From positions 186,001 to 250,000 of the forward strand of contig NZ_RCWZ01000001.1 of the NCBI RefSeq assembly GCF_003675385.1: a stretch of 64,000 nt of DNA, read 5' to 3'. The stretch comes from Mucilaginibacter kameinonensis (GTDB lineage Bacteria; Bacteroidota; Bacteroidia; Sphingobacteriales; Sphingobacteriaceae). The translations under genes and the position numbers were made by a program. The notes under the pieces were generated by a model, which was not told where the DNA came from, did no database searches, and saw nothing but the letters and a program-made list of their open reading frames with translations. Shown here in pieces: positions 35,971-45,032 of this stretch (positions are counted from its first letter, which is position 1; each line of letters starts with the position of its first letter).

Positions 35971-36690
35971 TTACTTTGTATAGATAGCAAACTTTGTATT
36001 TTTAAGATTAAGCGGCGTCATCGACTTAATGTCTTTCCTTTTGATAGTGCTGTTTAAATGATCTGCTATTACCAACTGTTTCTTGTTAATCAATATCGAA
36101 TCTTTAGCCGATGAGATCGCGATCCATCCAGATTTATCAACAATATAAAGCTTATCATCAATTTTGATCAATACATCCTGGTTACCCGCTTTCGCCTCAG
36201 TTAGTTTATCGGCAAATGTTTTTCCCGCTTTAACCGAATCAAAATTTTTCAGCACATTGCCATAGCCCAGATCGGTAACTGAATTGTTTACCAGCTTTGA
36301 AAAAGAATCTGACCCTGAAGCGCCTGCTTTATCCAATCCAAAATACATCAAAGCATTTGCACCGTTAGATAGGCTCCCCCAGTGTTCACTTTGTACGATA
36401 GTATTATAACCCTTTTTTGAAATCTTCAATTTAAACTTCATCTCGCCATCGGCCGTGAAGCTAAGCGTGATCTTATAGTAACCTTTCGCGTCTGTTTTAC
36501 CCAGCGGCTGTTCGTCGGCTCCGTAGATGTTGGCGGCTTCAATTGGCTGCAGCGTTTTTGAATCAACAACTAAACCGGCGATGTTGATATTTCTTGCTAT
36601 TCCATCCCGCTTTTTGGCAAATAACTGCGTGGCTGTAAGGATCGAAAGCAAAGCAACAAGGGAGAACCTTGCTATTAAAATTTTATTCAT
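35971..36690 (-). CDS. Secreted protein with a carboxypeptidase-regulatory-like N-terminal domain
   Basis: A 239-residue protein with a signal peptide (to about residue 25). Residues about 34-110 form an Ig-like beta domain of the CarboxypepD_reg type (INIAGLVVDSKTLQPIEAANIY and DAKGYYKITL). The second half has no family I know. The domain is common on SusC-like proteins, but this one has no barrel. The role is unknown. Monocistronic, ending at the strong terminator. Confidence 0.72.
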   Translation of the reverse strand: MNKILIARFSLVALLSILTATQLFAKKRDGIARNINIAGLVVDSKTLQPIEAANIYGADEQPLGKTDAKGYYKITLSFTADGEMKFKLKISKKGYNTIVQSEHWGSLSNGANALMYFGLDKAGASGSDSFSKLVNNSVTDLGYGNVLKNFDSVKAGKTFADKLTEAKAGNQDVLIKIDDKLYIVDKSGWIAISSAKDSILINKKQLVIADHLNSTIKRKDIKSMTPLNLKNTKFAIYTK

Positions 36691-36785
36691 GATAGTATTT
36701 AAGTTGGCAATGAAGATAAAATATTAACCACAAAAGGGCAAAAACTTCTATACTTTCCAATGTTTTAAACCACAACTCCTAACAA

Positions 36786-36834
36786 ATTAGTACAAATACT
36801 AATAAATTAGTTGCAATACTAATTTATTAGTATT
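36786..36834. promoter_or_regulatory. Double-dyad BlaI-type operator
   Basis: Two 14-bp dyads, ACTAATAAATTAGT (36798-36811) and ACTAATTTATTAGT (36818-36831), have centres 20 bases apart (about two helix turns), with an extra half-site ATTAGT at 36786-36791. They also fold as one 17-bp-armed inverted repeat (36795-36811 with 36818-36834). The start of the BlaI-like gene is at 36859. BlaI-family repressors bind such TACTA/TAGTA dyads as dimers. Confidence 0.75.
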
Positions 36835-36858
36835 GAGTTTGTTTATACCTCATAACCA

Positions 36859-37221
36859 ATGCAAAAATTAGCCAAACGCGAAGAGCAGATCATGCAGGCC
36901 GTATGGATCCTGGAGAAAGCTGTAATCAAAGACATTATACAGGAACTTCCTGAACCTAAACCTCATTACAACTCGGTGGCAACTATGGTTAAGATCCTGG
37001 AAGAAAAAGGGTTTCTCGCGCATGATGCCATTGGTAATATTTACCAGTATTACCCGGCCATATCAAAAGAAGAATATCAGAAACATGCCATGAAAGACAT
37101 CGTGAGCCAGTATTTTGATAACTCCTACCCGCGGATGCTGGCTTTTTTTGCCAAAGAAGAAAAGATCACCGAAGATGAGCTGAATGATATTATAACCATC
37201 ATTAAATCCAATAAAAAATGA
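36859..37221 (+). CDS. BlaI/MecI/CopY-family repressor
   Basis: A 120-residue winged-helix protein. Residues 1-75 form the DNA-binding wing (KREEQIMQAVWILEKA and YNSVATMVKILEEKG), and the rest is the dimer helix, which in this family holds the cleavage site used by BlaR1. Its stop overlaps the start of the M56 peptidase gene (ATGA), so both are made together. The double-dyad operator lies immediately upstream, implying autoregulation. No beta-lactamase gene is seen next to it; the target may be the S41 peptidase or genes elsewhere. Confidence 0.93.
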   Translation: MQKLAKREEQIMQAVWILEKAVIKDIIQELPEPKPHYNSVATMVKILEEKGFLAHDAIGNIYQYYPAISKEEYQKHAMKDIVSQYFDNSYPRMLAFFAKEEKITEDELNDIITIIKSNKK

Positions 37222-39563
37222 TACCCTATCTGCTGTACGTAGCCCTGCTGCTGGCGGTTTGTTTATTGTTTTACAAACTATTGCTGCAACGCGAAACGTT
37301 TTACCGTTTAAATAGGTACACGCTGCTATGTTGTTTAGGATTCTGCTTTCTGATCCCACTTATACACCCGCCTGCTCAATGGTCGGCACAAAACGCCGAA
37401 AAGCCCATTAGCCAGCCTGTTGTGATACAGCAAGTACAAGAACCTCCAATATCTGAAGTCGGGTTAGAAGACGGCCCAACACTGAAAACGACCTTAACTC
37501 CGGAACAACCTAAACCCGCACAAACCATCACCGCTAAACCAAAGTCATCATTTACCTTATCTGCTACACAAGTAATAAAATGGCTGTTGATACTTTACTG
37601 GGCGGGCGTAGCCATATTTAGTTTAAACCTTTTAGTGCAAATTGGCAGTACCCTTTACCAGGCATTTACCAATCCATTTATTACTGACGGACGGTATCGC
37701 ATCGTCGAACTCAACGGTAATAAGGTGCCTTGTTCCTTTTTCAATTATATCTTCATCAATCCGGCGGCGTATGATTGGGATACCTACAGCCAGATCCTGC
37801 TGCATGAAAAAGTTCATGCCAAGCAGCTGCATAGCCTGGATATCATGCTGGCCGAGCTTTGCATTATATTTCAATGGTTTAACCCGCTTGCCTGGTTGTA
37901 CCGCAAGGAAATTGAGAACAACCTCGAATACCTTACAGACACGGCCGTTTTAAACCATGCGGATACGGACAGGGCTGCTTATCAGCTGAGTTTGCTTAAA
38001 GTATCCGCACCTGAGTTTTCCCTGCGGATAGCTACCAATTACAATCAATCGCTTCTGAAAAAACGCATTGCCATGATGAACGCCAAACGATCAAACCTGC
38101 ACATTTTATGGAAGTATTTTACCTTGCTTCCGCTATTTTGCCTGTTTATTTGCGCGCTTAACCAACCCGCAAACAGCGCCCAGTCAACAAATACTCCTGT
38201 ATCTTTCATCAAACCAGCAACCAATAACGCATCAGCATATAAAAGCTTTGATGCCGAAGTGGAAGGTTATTGGTTTGCGGCCCGTGATGGCGATAATATG
38301 AATATGGATTTCAAAGTGACTACCAAAGGACATAACTGGAACTATAATTCATTTAATGTTCCTATGAAAGACCTTTCGTCGATGCCCCGAAAACAAAAAG
38401 GTGATTTTACGCTAACCCGTGATGCGGGCACCATTCTGTTCAACGGTAAATTTGACGGAGATGAAGGTCTTGGCCGCTTTAAACTTAAGCCCAATAAAGC
38501 TTATGTAGACCTACTACAAAAACAAGGCATCGAACAGATCGAAATCCATGAACTCCTCGACCTGCTATTATCCAACGTGGAGAAAGATTACCTTGAAAAA
38601 CTCCAAAAATATGGTTACACAACAACGAAAGTTAATGACTTATCCGCTTTGCGATATTTTGGAGGTACTGAAAATGACATGAGATTTTGGCGGGCACAAT
38701 ACAAAGACATTACGCTAAGCGATCTCACCCGCATTAAAATATATAAACTGGACAGCTTATTTGTATCCGAAATGCGCAATGCCGGATACCCAAACCTAAC
38801 CCTTCAGCAGTTAACGAGCTTTAAATTACAAAAAATAACACCCGATTATATACGGAGTATTGTAAGCGCCCGCAAAATAGGAAGAGCACAAGGCGATACC
38901 ACCAGCCTGCTCCCCCCTGCCGATGAGCTCCTGTCTGCAAGGCATGCCAAGGTTGACAGCGCTTACATTCGTGATTTAATAAACGCCGGATATAACCTTA
39001 CAGGTTCACAACTTCAGTCGTTTAAAGCGTACAATGTAACGCTCGGGTATATTGATAGCCTTAAAACCGTGGGGTACAGCAACCTGACATTTACTAACAT
39101 AATAGGCCTGCGCAGTCAAAATATTACTGTAGATTTTATAAAACAATACCGCGCAATAGGTTTCAACGATATCCCGGCAGATTATTTGGCAAGCTTTAAA
39201 CGGGAAAATATCAGCCCGGAGTTTATCAAAAGCTACCAAAATATGGGCTACAAGGATATTAAAGCCTCAGAACTGGTGCTTATCAAAATGCGGGGGATCA
39301 CGGCTGATTATATTAAGAGTTTTCAGAGCCTGGGTTATAATGATATTGAACTGGCCGATATCATCAGCATGAAGCATGAAAATATCACCCCCAGCTTTAT
39401 CAAAGGATTTAATGATCTCGGGTTTAAGAATGTGCCGGTAAAGGATCTAATCCTGCTTAAAACGTCGGACGTTACCCCGGAGTATGTGGGTTCCATGAAA
39501 CAGAAAGGCCTCAATTCAAAAGATCTGCGAAAGTACATCAACCTTAAAAACTCTTTCAATTAA
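37218..39563 (+). CDS. BlaR1-like M56 membrane metallopeptidase with 29-residue repeats
   Basis: A 781-residue protein. Residues 1 to about 320 are the M56 part: several membrane helices, the zinc motif HEKVH (H196, E197, H200) and the NPLAW and EYLTDTAVL segments of the family, ending with a helix near 298-315 (LLPLFCLFICAL). The rest is predicted to lie outside the membrane. From about 579 to 781 it holds at least seven tandem units of 29 residues with the pattern I-T-P-x-Y-I-K-S-L-x-x-L-G-Y-x-D-I; earlier, weaker units begin near 450. Standard BlaR1 has a penicillin-binding domain there, which is absent. It likely senses an unknown periplasmic signal and cleaves the BlaI-like repressor. 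Confidence 0.92.
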   Translation: MIPYLLYVALLLAVCLLFYKLLLQRETFYRLNRYTLLCCLGFCFLIPLIHPPAQWSAQNAEKPISQPVVIQQVQEPPISEVGLEDGPTLKTTLTPEQPKPAQTITAKPKSSFTLSATQVIKWLLILYWAGVAIFSLNLLVQIGSTLYQAFTNPFITDGRYRIVELNGNKVPCSFFNYIFINPAAYDWDTYSQILLHEKVHAKQLHSLDIMLAELCIIFQWFNPLAWLYRKEIENNLEYLTDTAVLNHADTDRAAYQLSLLKVSAPEFSLRIATNYNQSLLKKRIAMMNAKRSNLHILWKYFTLLPLFCLFICALNQPANSAQSTNTPVSFIKPATNNASAYKSFDAEVEGYWFAARDGDNMNMDFKVTTKGHNWNYNSFNVPMKDLSSMPRKQKGDFTLTRDAGTILFNGKFDGDEGLGRFKLKPNKAYVDLLQKQGIEQIEIHELLDLLLSNVEKDYLEKLQKYGYTTTKVNDLSALRYFGGTENDMRFWRAQYKDITLSDLTRIKIYKLDSLFVSEMRNAGYPNLTLQQLTSFKLQKITPDYIRSIVSARKIGRAQGDTTSLLPPADELLSARHAKVDSAYIRDLINAGYNLTGSQLQSFKAYNVTLGYIDSLKTVGYSNLTFTNIIGLRSQNITVDFIKQYRAIGFNDIPADYLASFKRENISPEFIKSYQNMGYKDIKASELVLIKMRGITADYIKSFQSLGYNDIELADIISMKHENITPSFIKGFNDLGFKNVPVKDLILLKTSDVTPEYVGSMKQKGLNSKDLRKYINLKNSFN

Positions 39564-39607
39564 TGTAAGCTAAAAACAACTATATCCACCTCCTAAACCA
39601 AACAACT

Positions 39608-41308
39608 ATGAAAATTCACAAATTACTGCTGGTTGCCGTATTGGCTTCTACTTTCACATTTAACGCTGTAGCCCAACAGCATTTATCATCTTCGCAGGCC
39701 TACGACAAAGCACAGCAAGACCGCTCAGATGCCAATGACCTCTGGGAAAAAAAAGATCCTACACCCGCCGAACTCGACCGAAGCATCCGCATTTTAAAGC
39801 ATACGCTTGTATTTCTGGACAGCCTGCCGATAAAGGAACTGGCCAATGGTAATTTCTACTTAAAAGCACGTGCTTATGACGTTTACCTGGATATGGCCCA
39901 GTCATATACGGTAGCCGGTAAAAAAGATTCGGCGATAATGATGCTTGAAAAAAGGTTTGCAGAGGGAGGTTCAAGTCGCGCCGCCAGTTATATTGGCGAC
40001 TTTCCTTTATTGAACCCAATCCGCCAGGAACCAGGGTACCTGGCTATTGTGGAGAAAATGAAAAAGCAATCGTCATTCTGGCAGAACGAGGCTTTCAAAA
40101 CGCGATATAAGGAGAACCTGACCGATGCGGAAAAGGTTGCAGGCCTATCGCTGTTATGGTCACAAGCCAAGTATAACTTTGTAAATTTTGATCATGCCGG
40201 TATCGACTGGAACCAAACATACATTGATTATATCCCTAAAGTAACCGCTACCAAAACCACTGCCGAATATTATAAAGTGCTGATCACTTTTTATGCGCAA
40301 TTAAAAGACGGGCATACCAACGTATATGTTCCGAACGCTTTAACTGCCCAGTTTTATTCCCGCCCACCCTTCCGTACCGAATTAGTTGAAGGCCGGATAT
40401 TTGTAACCCAGGTTTTTAGCGACAGTCTTTTCAAAACAGGCATACAACCTGGATTGGAAGTATTAAAGATAGATGGTGAACCTGTGATAGATTACGCCGA
40501 GAAAAACATAAAACCATATCAAAGCAGCTCAACCCCGCAGGATATGGAGGTGCGTGAATTTAGTTATGCCCTGTTAGCCGGCGATAAGAACAAACCCATC
40601 AATATCGAGTTTAAAACGGCCAACGGCAAGATCATCAACAAAACCATAGCGCGCACAGGTTATCACGATGTAAAAGGTCTAAAAACACTGGATTATAAAA
40701 CCATAAACAACATTGGCTACCTCACCATTAATAATTTTGAAGATGGTGGTATCGGCAAACAGTTTGATTCACTTTATATCGCAGAGATCTCTAAAACCAA
40801 AGGTTTGATTATCGATGTAAGATATAATGGCGGAGGCAGCAGCGGCATAGGTTATGACATTATCAGTAAGCTAACCAATAAGCCTTTCAAAAGTTCAGCG
40901 TCAAAAAATATATCATTAATGTCGATGCCAGGATCCGAACCCTCATGGATTGACAACGGCTTTGGCACCTGGAATGCCAGCGGAAAAATATTTTATGATA
41001 AGCCGGTGGTGGTATTGATAGGCCCCCGCACGTTTTCGGCGGCTGAGGATTTTACTGTAGCCTTTGACTATATGAAGCGAGGCAAACTGATAGGCATGCC
41101 TACGGGTGGTAGTACCGGTCAGCCGGTGTCATTTAACCTGCCGGGTGGCGGGCAGGCAAGAGTTTGCGGCAAGCATGATAGCTATCCCGATGGCAAAGAG
41201 TTTGTTGGCGTTGGCATTAGCCCGGATATCACCGTAAAACCAACCGTTAAAGACGTTTTAAATGGCGTTGACGCCGCCAAAGAAAAAGCTTTACAATTGT
41301 TGAAATAA
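39608..41308 (+). CDS. Secreted S41-family peptidase (C-terminal processing/tricorn type)
   Basis: A 566-residue protein with a signal peptide to about residue 22 (AVAQ). Residues to about 190 are helical and TPR-like (KDSAIMMLEKRF); a PDZ-like region lies around 270-350 and the S41 core around 360-540, with nucleophile S477 in GPRTFSAAEDF and the preceding IIDVRYNGGG strand. It may process periplasmic proteins. It starts 44 bases after the M56 gene and ends at a strong terminator, so it probably belongs to the BlaI-controlled transcript. Confidence 0.9.
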   Translation: MKIHKLLLVAVLASTFTFNAVAQQHLSSSQAYDKAQQDRSDANDLWEKKDPTPAELDRSIRILKHTLVFLDSLPIKELANGNFYLKARAYDVYLDMAQSYTVAGKKDSAIMMLEKRFAEGGSSRAASYIGDFPLLNPIRQEPGYLAIVEKMKKQSSFWQNEAFKTRYKENLTDAEKVAGLSLLWSQAKYNFVNFDHAGIDWNQTYIDYIPKVTATKTTAEYYKVLITFYAQLKDGHTNVYVPNALTAQFYSRPPFRTELVEGRIFVTQVFSDSLFKTGIQPGLEVLKIDGEPVIDYAEKNIKPYQSSSTPQDMEVREFSYALLAGDKNKPINIEFKTANGKIINKTIARTGYHDVKGLKTLDYKTINNIGYLTINNFEDGGIGKQFDSLYIAEISKTKGLIIDVRYNGGGSSGIGYDIISKLTNKPFKSSASKNISLMSMPGSEPSWIDNGFGTWNASGKIFYDKPVVVLIGPRTFSAAEDFTVAFDYMKRGKLIGMPTGGSTGQPVSFNLPGGGQARVCGKHDSYPDGKEFVGVGISPDITVKPTVKDVLNGVDAAKEKALQLLK

Positions 41309-41320
41309 ATTAATATTCCT

Positions 41321-41366
41321 AAAAAGACGAGGGCCTGTTTCTTCCGAAACAGGCCCTCGTCTTTTT
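41321..41366. terminator. Bidirectional terminator, 21-bp stem
   Basis: The perfect arms at 41321-41341 and 41346-41366 (AAAAAGACGAGGGCCTGTTTC and complement) have a TTCC loop. The T-run on each strand supports both the S41 gene (+) and the small minus-strand gene. Confidence 0.93.
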
Positions 41367-41380
41367 ATTGCTTCAACAGC

Positions 41381-41761
41381 TTACTGTCCGCTTGTTGCGC
41401 TCCAGCCGTCTCCCCAGCCGCTACCGCCGGCTGCCTTTGTACCTTTTACAAGCTTATCATATTTTACAGCTTGCTCTTTGGTTAAAACAGCTTTGATTTT
41501 TGAAATGGTAGCTGCCCTTAAAGGTTTAATATCAACCATCATTTTAGTATTATCACCCTTGTCTGCAGCTTTGATCTTTTCAAATTTATCAGATGACTCC
41601 TGGTATATAGCCGCAATTTTTTCGGTTTGTTTATCATTAAGCTTCAATTCTTTTTGCAGCTCTTTTGATTTTTCAACAGGTTTTGCTCCCGGTTTGGTTT
41701 GCGCGTTAACTGCTGCCGCCAATCCAATGAACATGCAGCAAAGTAATAAGAGTTTTCTCAT
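41381..41761 (-). CDS. Small secreted helical protein, Spy/CpxP-like
   Basis: A 126-residue protein with a signal peptide to about residue 20 (NAQ). The mature part is almost wholly helical with a LTKEQ motif (AVLTKEQAVKYDKL) and LKLNDKQTEKIAAIY, resembling the LTxxQ motifs of Spy/CpxP periplasmic chaperones. The C-terminus is Gly/Ser-rich. A periplasmic chaperone or stress role is possible but unproven. Single gene ending at the shared terminator. Confidence 0.7.
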   Translation of the reverse strand: MRKLLLLCCMFIGLAAAVNAQTKPGAKPVEKSKELQKELKLNDKQTEKIAAIYQESSDKFEKIKAADKGDNTKMMVDIKPLRAATISKIKAVLTKEQAVKYDKLVKGTKAAGGSGWGDGWSATSGQ

Positions 41762-41844
41762 GGTTTAAGATTAATTTAATTGTTATAAATGTAACTATTT
41801 CGGTATAAAACTGGTGCTAATATTTTCTATTACAAAAACATAAC

Positions 41845-44088
41845 TTAATTTGTTTTGGCAGCTATTTGCATAGGCGTACATACCGGCATGCTTTTGCCCC
41901 GGAACATCAATTTAGTTAGCTGGGTGGTTTTATATTGCGCCTCACCTTCGGTGATATTTAAAAACCGGTTAGGTTCAACATTTTTAAAGTGCTGCACGGC
42001 GCCGCTGCCTGCCCATTTTATTTCAATTTCATCAATCATTTTTGCTTGCCCAATGCCTATTTCCTGCCGCAAAGGCGATGAGCCAAAACTTCCACCCGAA
42101 TTAACATCCTTATAAACAGAGCGCTTAACCCCATTTTCGGTAAAAGTGAGTTTAATAACGCTGCCGATTGCCGCGTTATTGGCTTTTATGCCGATTAGCT
42201 TTAAGCTGATCCAGTTATTATTGCTTAACCCCGGGTTCATATACAATGAGCTGGTATATGAATCGCCGATATAAGCGCCGCCCATTTCGGCAAAAATATC
42301 CTGGCGGCCAACGTTTCTCAAATCGGCAAACGCTACACCATGTCCTTTTTGTAAGTTCCCCATGCGCGATGACGAGGTAATATCGGCAAACCTCTTACCC
42401 CCAATATTTCTGAAAAACTTGTTAGGCACCAGCGATTTAAAATCGGGATTGCCCGTACCAAAATACATATCAAGGTAACCGTCGTTATCAATATCTCCAA
42501 AGTTGGCCCCCATACTGTAAACTACTTTATCCAATCCGGCCTCTTTAGTTACATTAGTAAATGTGCCGTCATGGTTGTTTTTGTACAGGTAGATATTACC
42601 GGCTTCGGGAATAGCTTTGCCAAGCGCGGCGGCAGCACTGTAATACCCTAAAGTGTGCTCAAAATTATAGTTAGCAACCATCACATCGGGCCAGCCATCA
42701 TTATTGTAATCGTAAAACCAGGTGGTAAAGGTGCGTTGTTTAATTTGATCAAGGCCTGATTTCGCAGTTACATCTTCAAAATCTACCCCGGCTTCGGTTT
42801 TGCCTTTGTTTTTTAGCAGGTATTTACGCCCATCCATGGTAGAAATAAACACATCCACAAAGCCGTCATGATCATAATCGGCAGATGTAACCCCTTTTAC
42901 ATAAGCCTTGATACCGCAATGTGCGGCAGTAGTAATATTGGTGAACGTACCATTGCGGTTATTGATATATAGCTGGCATGTTGATTCATCAACATAACTC
43001 ATTGATTCGGAGTTTTCATTTCCTACAAACACATCCAGCCAGCCATCATTATTAAAATCGGCCCAGGTTGCTGTTTGTGTAGGGTGCAGCATAAATAAAC
43101 CGCTTATAGCAGTTACATCGGTAAAAGTACCATCGCCATTATTCCGTAATAATGAGCTTGGCTGATTGCCGAAGCCCCTGGTGAGCCATGCGCCGCGCAA
43201 AACAAAAATATCCAGTTTACCATCGTTATTATAATCGGTTTGCTGGATGTTAAGCCCGCCGGTAATACCGGTTAAACCGGCGGCTTCAGTGCGGTCGCTG
43301 AAGGTACCATCCTGGTTATTTTGAAAATAATGCATAGGATCGGACAAGTCCCAACCCGACATCATGATATCCAGGTAGCCGTCATTGTTAAAATCATCAA
43401 CAATTACACCGCCAGCGCGGCCGTGAATGTTAAGGCCCAGGCTGGCAGCAACATCAACAAATGGTTTAACCTGGCTGGTGGTATCCGGGTCGACATTCAG
43501 GTTCGGGATCAGGATATTTTTGGGTACTTTCTGCGGATATTCGCCCAGGGTCATATACGCGATATTGGCCAGCCAGCGTGATTCATAATCGTCGGGATGA
43601 AGTTTTAATAAAGTTTTGTAAACATCAATCGCTTTTCGTGAACCTGTTTGGAGTTTGTGTACACCATCGTCCTTGATAGGAAATATACACGATGAGCCTG
43701 TATGGTTAAGCATGCAATTGCTGCGCTCGCCCAAACGCATGTAGGCTATGGCCTGCTCGGGCAACATTTCATCGGTCGACATAAAATCGATATTATCCAT
43801 CAGGTTTTTATAAATGTTTACCGATTGCTGCTCTTCCCCGGCCTTTAACAGCAGGGACGCCTTTGAAAATAAAACTTCCGGGCTTTTAACAAGCCGCTTA
43901 GTCTTAAGCAGCGAATCGCAATAAGCTAATTTCATTTCCGGATTAAACGGATTGGAGATGGTATTATTCTTTTTATATAGTTGCTTTAGCACCTGTGCCA
44001 TCTCTTCGTTAGATGAGTTTTGGCAAGACGCTATTATAGTGAAACCGCAAAGCAGCGCGAGCGCGGCGGTGATTTTTTTCTTGATCAT
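41845..44088 (-). CDS. VCBS/FG-GAP repeat lipoprotein with ASPIC/UnbV C-terminus
   Basis: 747 residues when started at 44088 (MIKKKITAALALL); the longer frame to 44151 adds 21 residues before a clear lipoprotein signal with lipobox IIASC. The N-terminal part has TPR-like helices (about 30-150). Then many calcium-type loops DFNNDGYLD, DYNNDGKLD, DFNNDGWLD, DYNNDGWPD and DIDNDGYLD mark a seven-bladed FG-GAP propeller. The C-terminal about 100 residues match the ASPIC/UnbV domain (EIGIGQAKMIDEIEIKWAGS). The role is unknown; the family often acts at the cell surface in binding or oxidation. Confidence 0.9.
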   Translation of the reverse strand: MIKKKITAALALLCGFTIIASCQNSSNEEMAQVLKQLYKKNNTISNPFNPEMKLAYCDSLLKTKRLVKSPEVLFSKASLLLKAGEEQQSVNIYKNLMDNIDFMSTDEMLPEQAIAYMRLGERSNCMLNHTGSSCIFPIKDDGVHKLQTGSRKAIDVYKTLLKLHPDDYESRWLANIAYMTLGEYPQKVPKNILIPNLNVDPDTTSQVKPFVDVAASLGLNIHGRAGGVIVDDFNNDGYLDIMMSGWDLSDPMHYFQNNQDGTFSDRTEAAGLTGITGGLNIQQTDYNNDGKLDIFVLRGAWLTRGFGNQPSSLLRNNGDGTFTDVTAISGLFMLHPTQTATWADFNNDGWLDVFVGNENSESMSYVDESTCQLYINNRNGTFTNITTAAHCGIKAYVKGVTSADYDHDGFVDVFISTMDGRKYLLKNKGKTEAGVDFEDVTAKSGLDQIKQRTFTTWFYDYNNDGWPDVMVANYNFEHTLGYYSAAAALGKAIPEAGNIYLYKNNHDGTFTNVTKEAGLDKVVYSMGANFGDIDNDGYLDMYFGTGNPDFKSLVPNKFFRNIGGKRFADITSSSRMGNLQKGHGVAFADLRNVGRQDIFAEMGGAYIGDSYTSSLYMNPGLSNNNWISLKLIGIKANNAAIGSVIKLTFTENGVKRSVYKDVNSGGSFGSSPLRQEIGIGQAKMIDEIEIKWAGSGAVQHFKNVEPNRFLNITEGEAQYKTTQLTKLMFRGKSMPVCTPMQIAAKTN

Positions 44089-44238
44089 AGGATATACATT
44101 TACACGTGCGGATAAAATGCCAAAGCAAATTAACCGCGACAGATGTGGCATTAAATTGTATTAGTAGAAAATTGAGACGACAGAATTTATCGGGCACAAC
44201 ATATACATGCAGCCCGTAAATAAGTTAAGCGAAGAAAA

Positions 44239-44787
44239 TTAGCAGGATGCTTTTGGCGGTTGCTCAGGAATATCCAGATGGTGGCTTATTGGTGATTGCC
44301 CGTGTCTTATAGTGATTTGAGGCAAATACTTTACAGGGCAAAAAAATTCAAACTGTACAAATGAAAATGTCAGGTTATCCTGCAGGGCTATTTTACCAAA
44401 AGGAACGTGTTCTTTCGGCGAAACAGGGATATCTTTAATCCCTTTAGCATCAAGCACATTACTATCCGCAAAGCGGGTAGTTTCATAGTTAGGGATGCAC
44501 ATGAGGTGAAGGGCCTTTTTTGTCATCCGTAATTTTACATAGTTATACGTAGCGTTACCGAATGTTATATGCCCAGATATATTTTCAAACGCCTGCCAAT
44601 CATGTATGGCTGGCAAATCAACCGGAATGGTAATTTCGGTTAGGTCATTGACATTATATAAACCTTTGCTGATCTGTTCTTTAAAAAATCTATCCGATTT
44701 ATATACCAAATATTGATGCACAATAAGCTGCCCGCCAATATTAAGCAGGTAAATATTCAACAATATTAATGCAATGGTCTTTTTCAA
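44239..44787 (-). CDS. Hypothetical protein with N-terminal membrane segment
   Basis: A 182-residue protein. The N-terminus MKKTIALILLNIYLLNIGGQLIVHQYLVY is hydrophobic (signal anchor). The mature part shows beta-rich sequence without a motif I recognise. The C-terminus ends in Cys. It lies between the ASPIC protein gene and the acyltransferase gene, separated from both by more than 80 bases. It might be a truncated relative of a larger transmembrane protein; unknown. Confidence 0.6.
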   Translation of the reverse strand: MKKTIALILLNIYLLNIGGQLIVHQYLVYKSDRFFKEQISKGLYNVNDLTEITIPVDLPAIHDWQAFENISGHITFGNATYNYVKLRMTKKALHLMCIPNYETTRFADSNVLDAKGIKDIPVSPKEHVPFGKIALQDNLTFSFVQFEFFCPVKYLPQITIRHGQSPISHHLDIPEQPPKASC

Positions 44788-44955
44788 GCGGTTTATAATA
44801 ACCTAAAGATGAGATTTATAAACGGCATTTTCAAGCCTTATTTTTATGGCACGAATAAATAATATCAAGAAAACACTAAAAGCCGATAATACTAAGGCGC
44901 AGAATTGACTCACATGATCTACGCATCCACCCTTCACCTTCGGCATAAAAAGGAT

Positions 44956-45020
44956 AAAAAAATCCCTCTTTACACTATCGTAGAGAGGGGATTAAGCATA
45001 GCGACCTGTATGTCGCTATG
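44956..45020 (-). terminator. Terminator after the acyltransferase gene
   Basis: On the minus strand a first hairpin (CATAGCGAC with GTCGCTATG, 44997-45020, 9-bp stem) is followed by a second imperfect hairpin (AATCCCCTCTCTAC with its complement, 44961-44993) that ends in TTTTTTT. Confidence 0.75.
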
Positions 45021-45032
45021 TATTTAGTTCTA

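Noticed and set aside
37218..39563. Ankyrin or TPR repeats in the M56 protein C-terminus
   Set aside because: Unit length of 29 and the ITPxYIKS...GYxDI pattern do not match ankyrin (33) or TPR (34) motifs.
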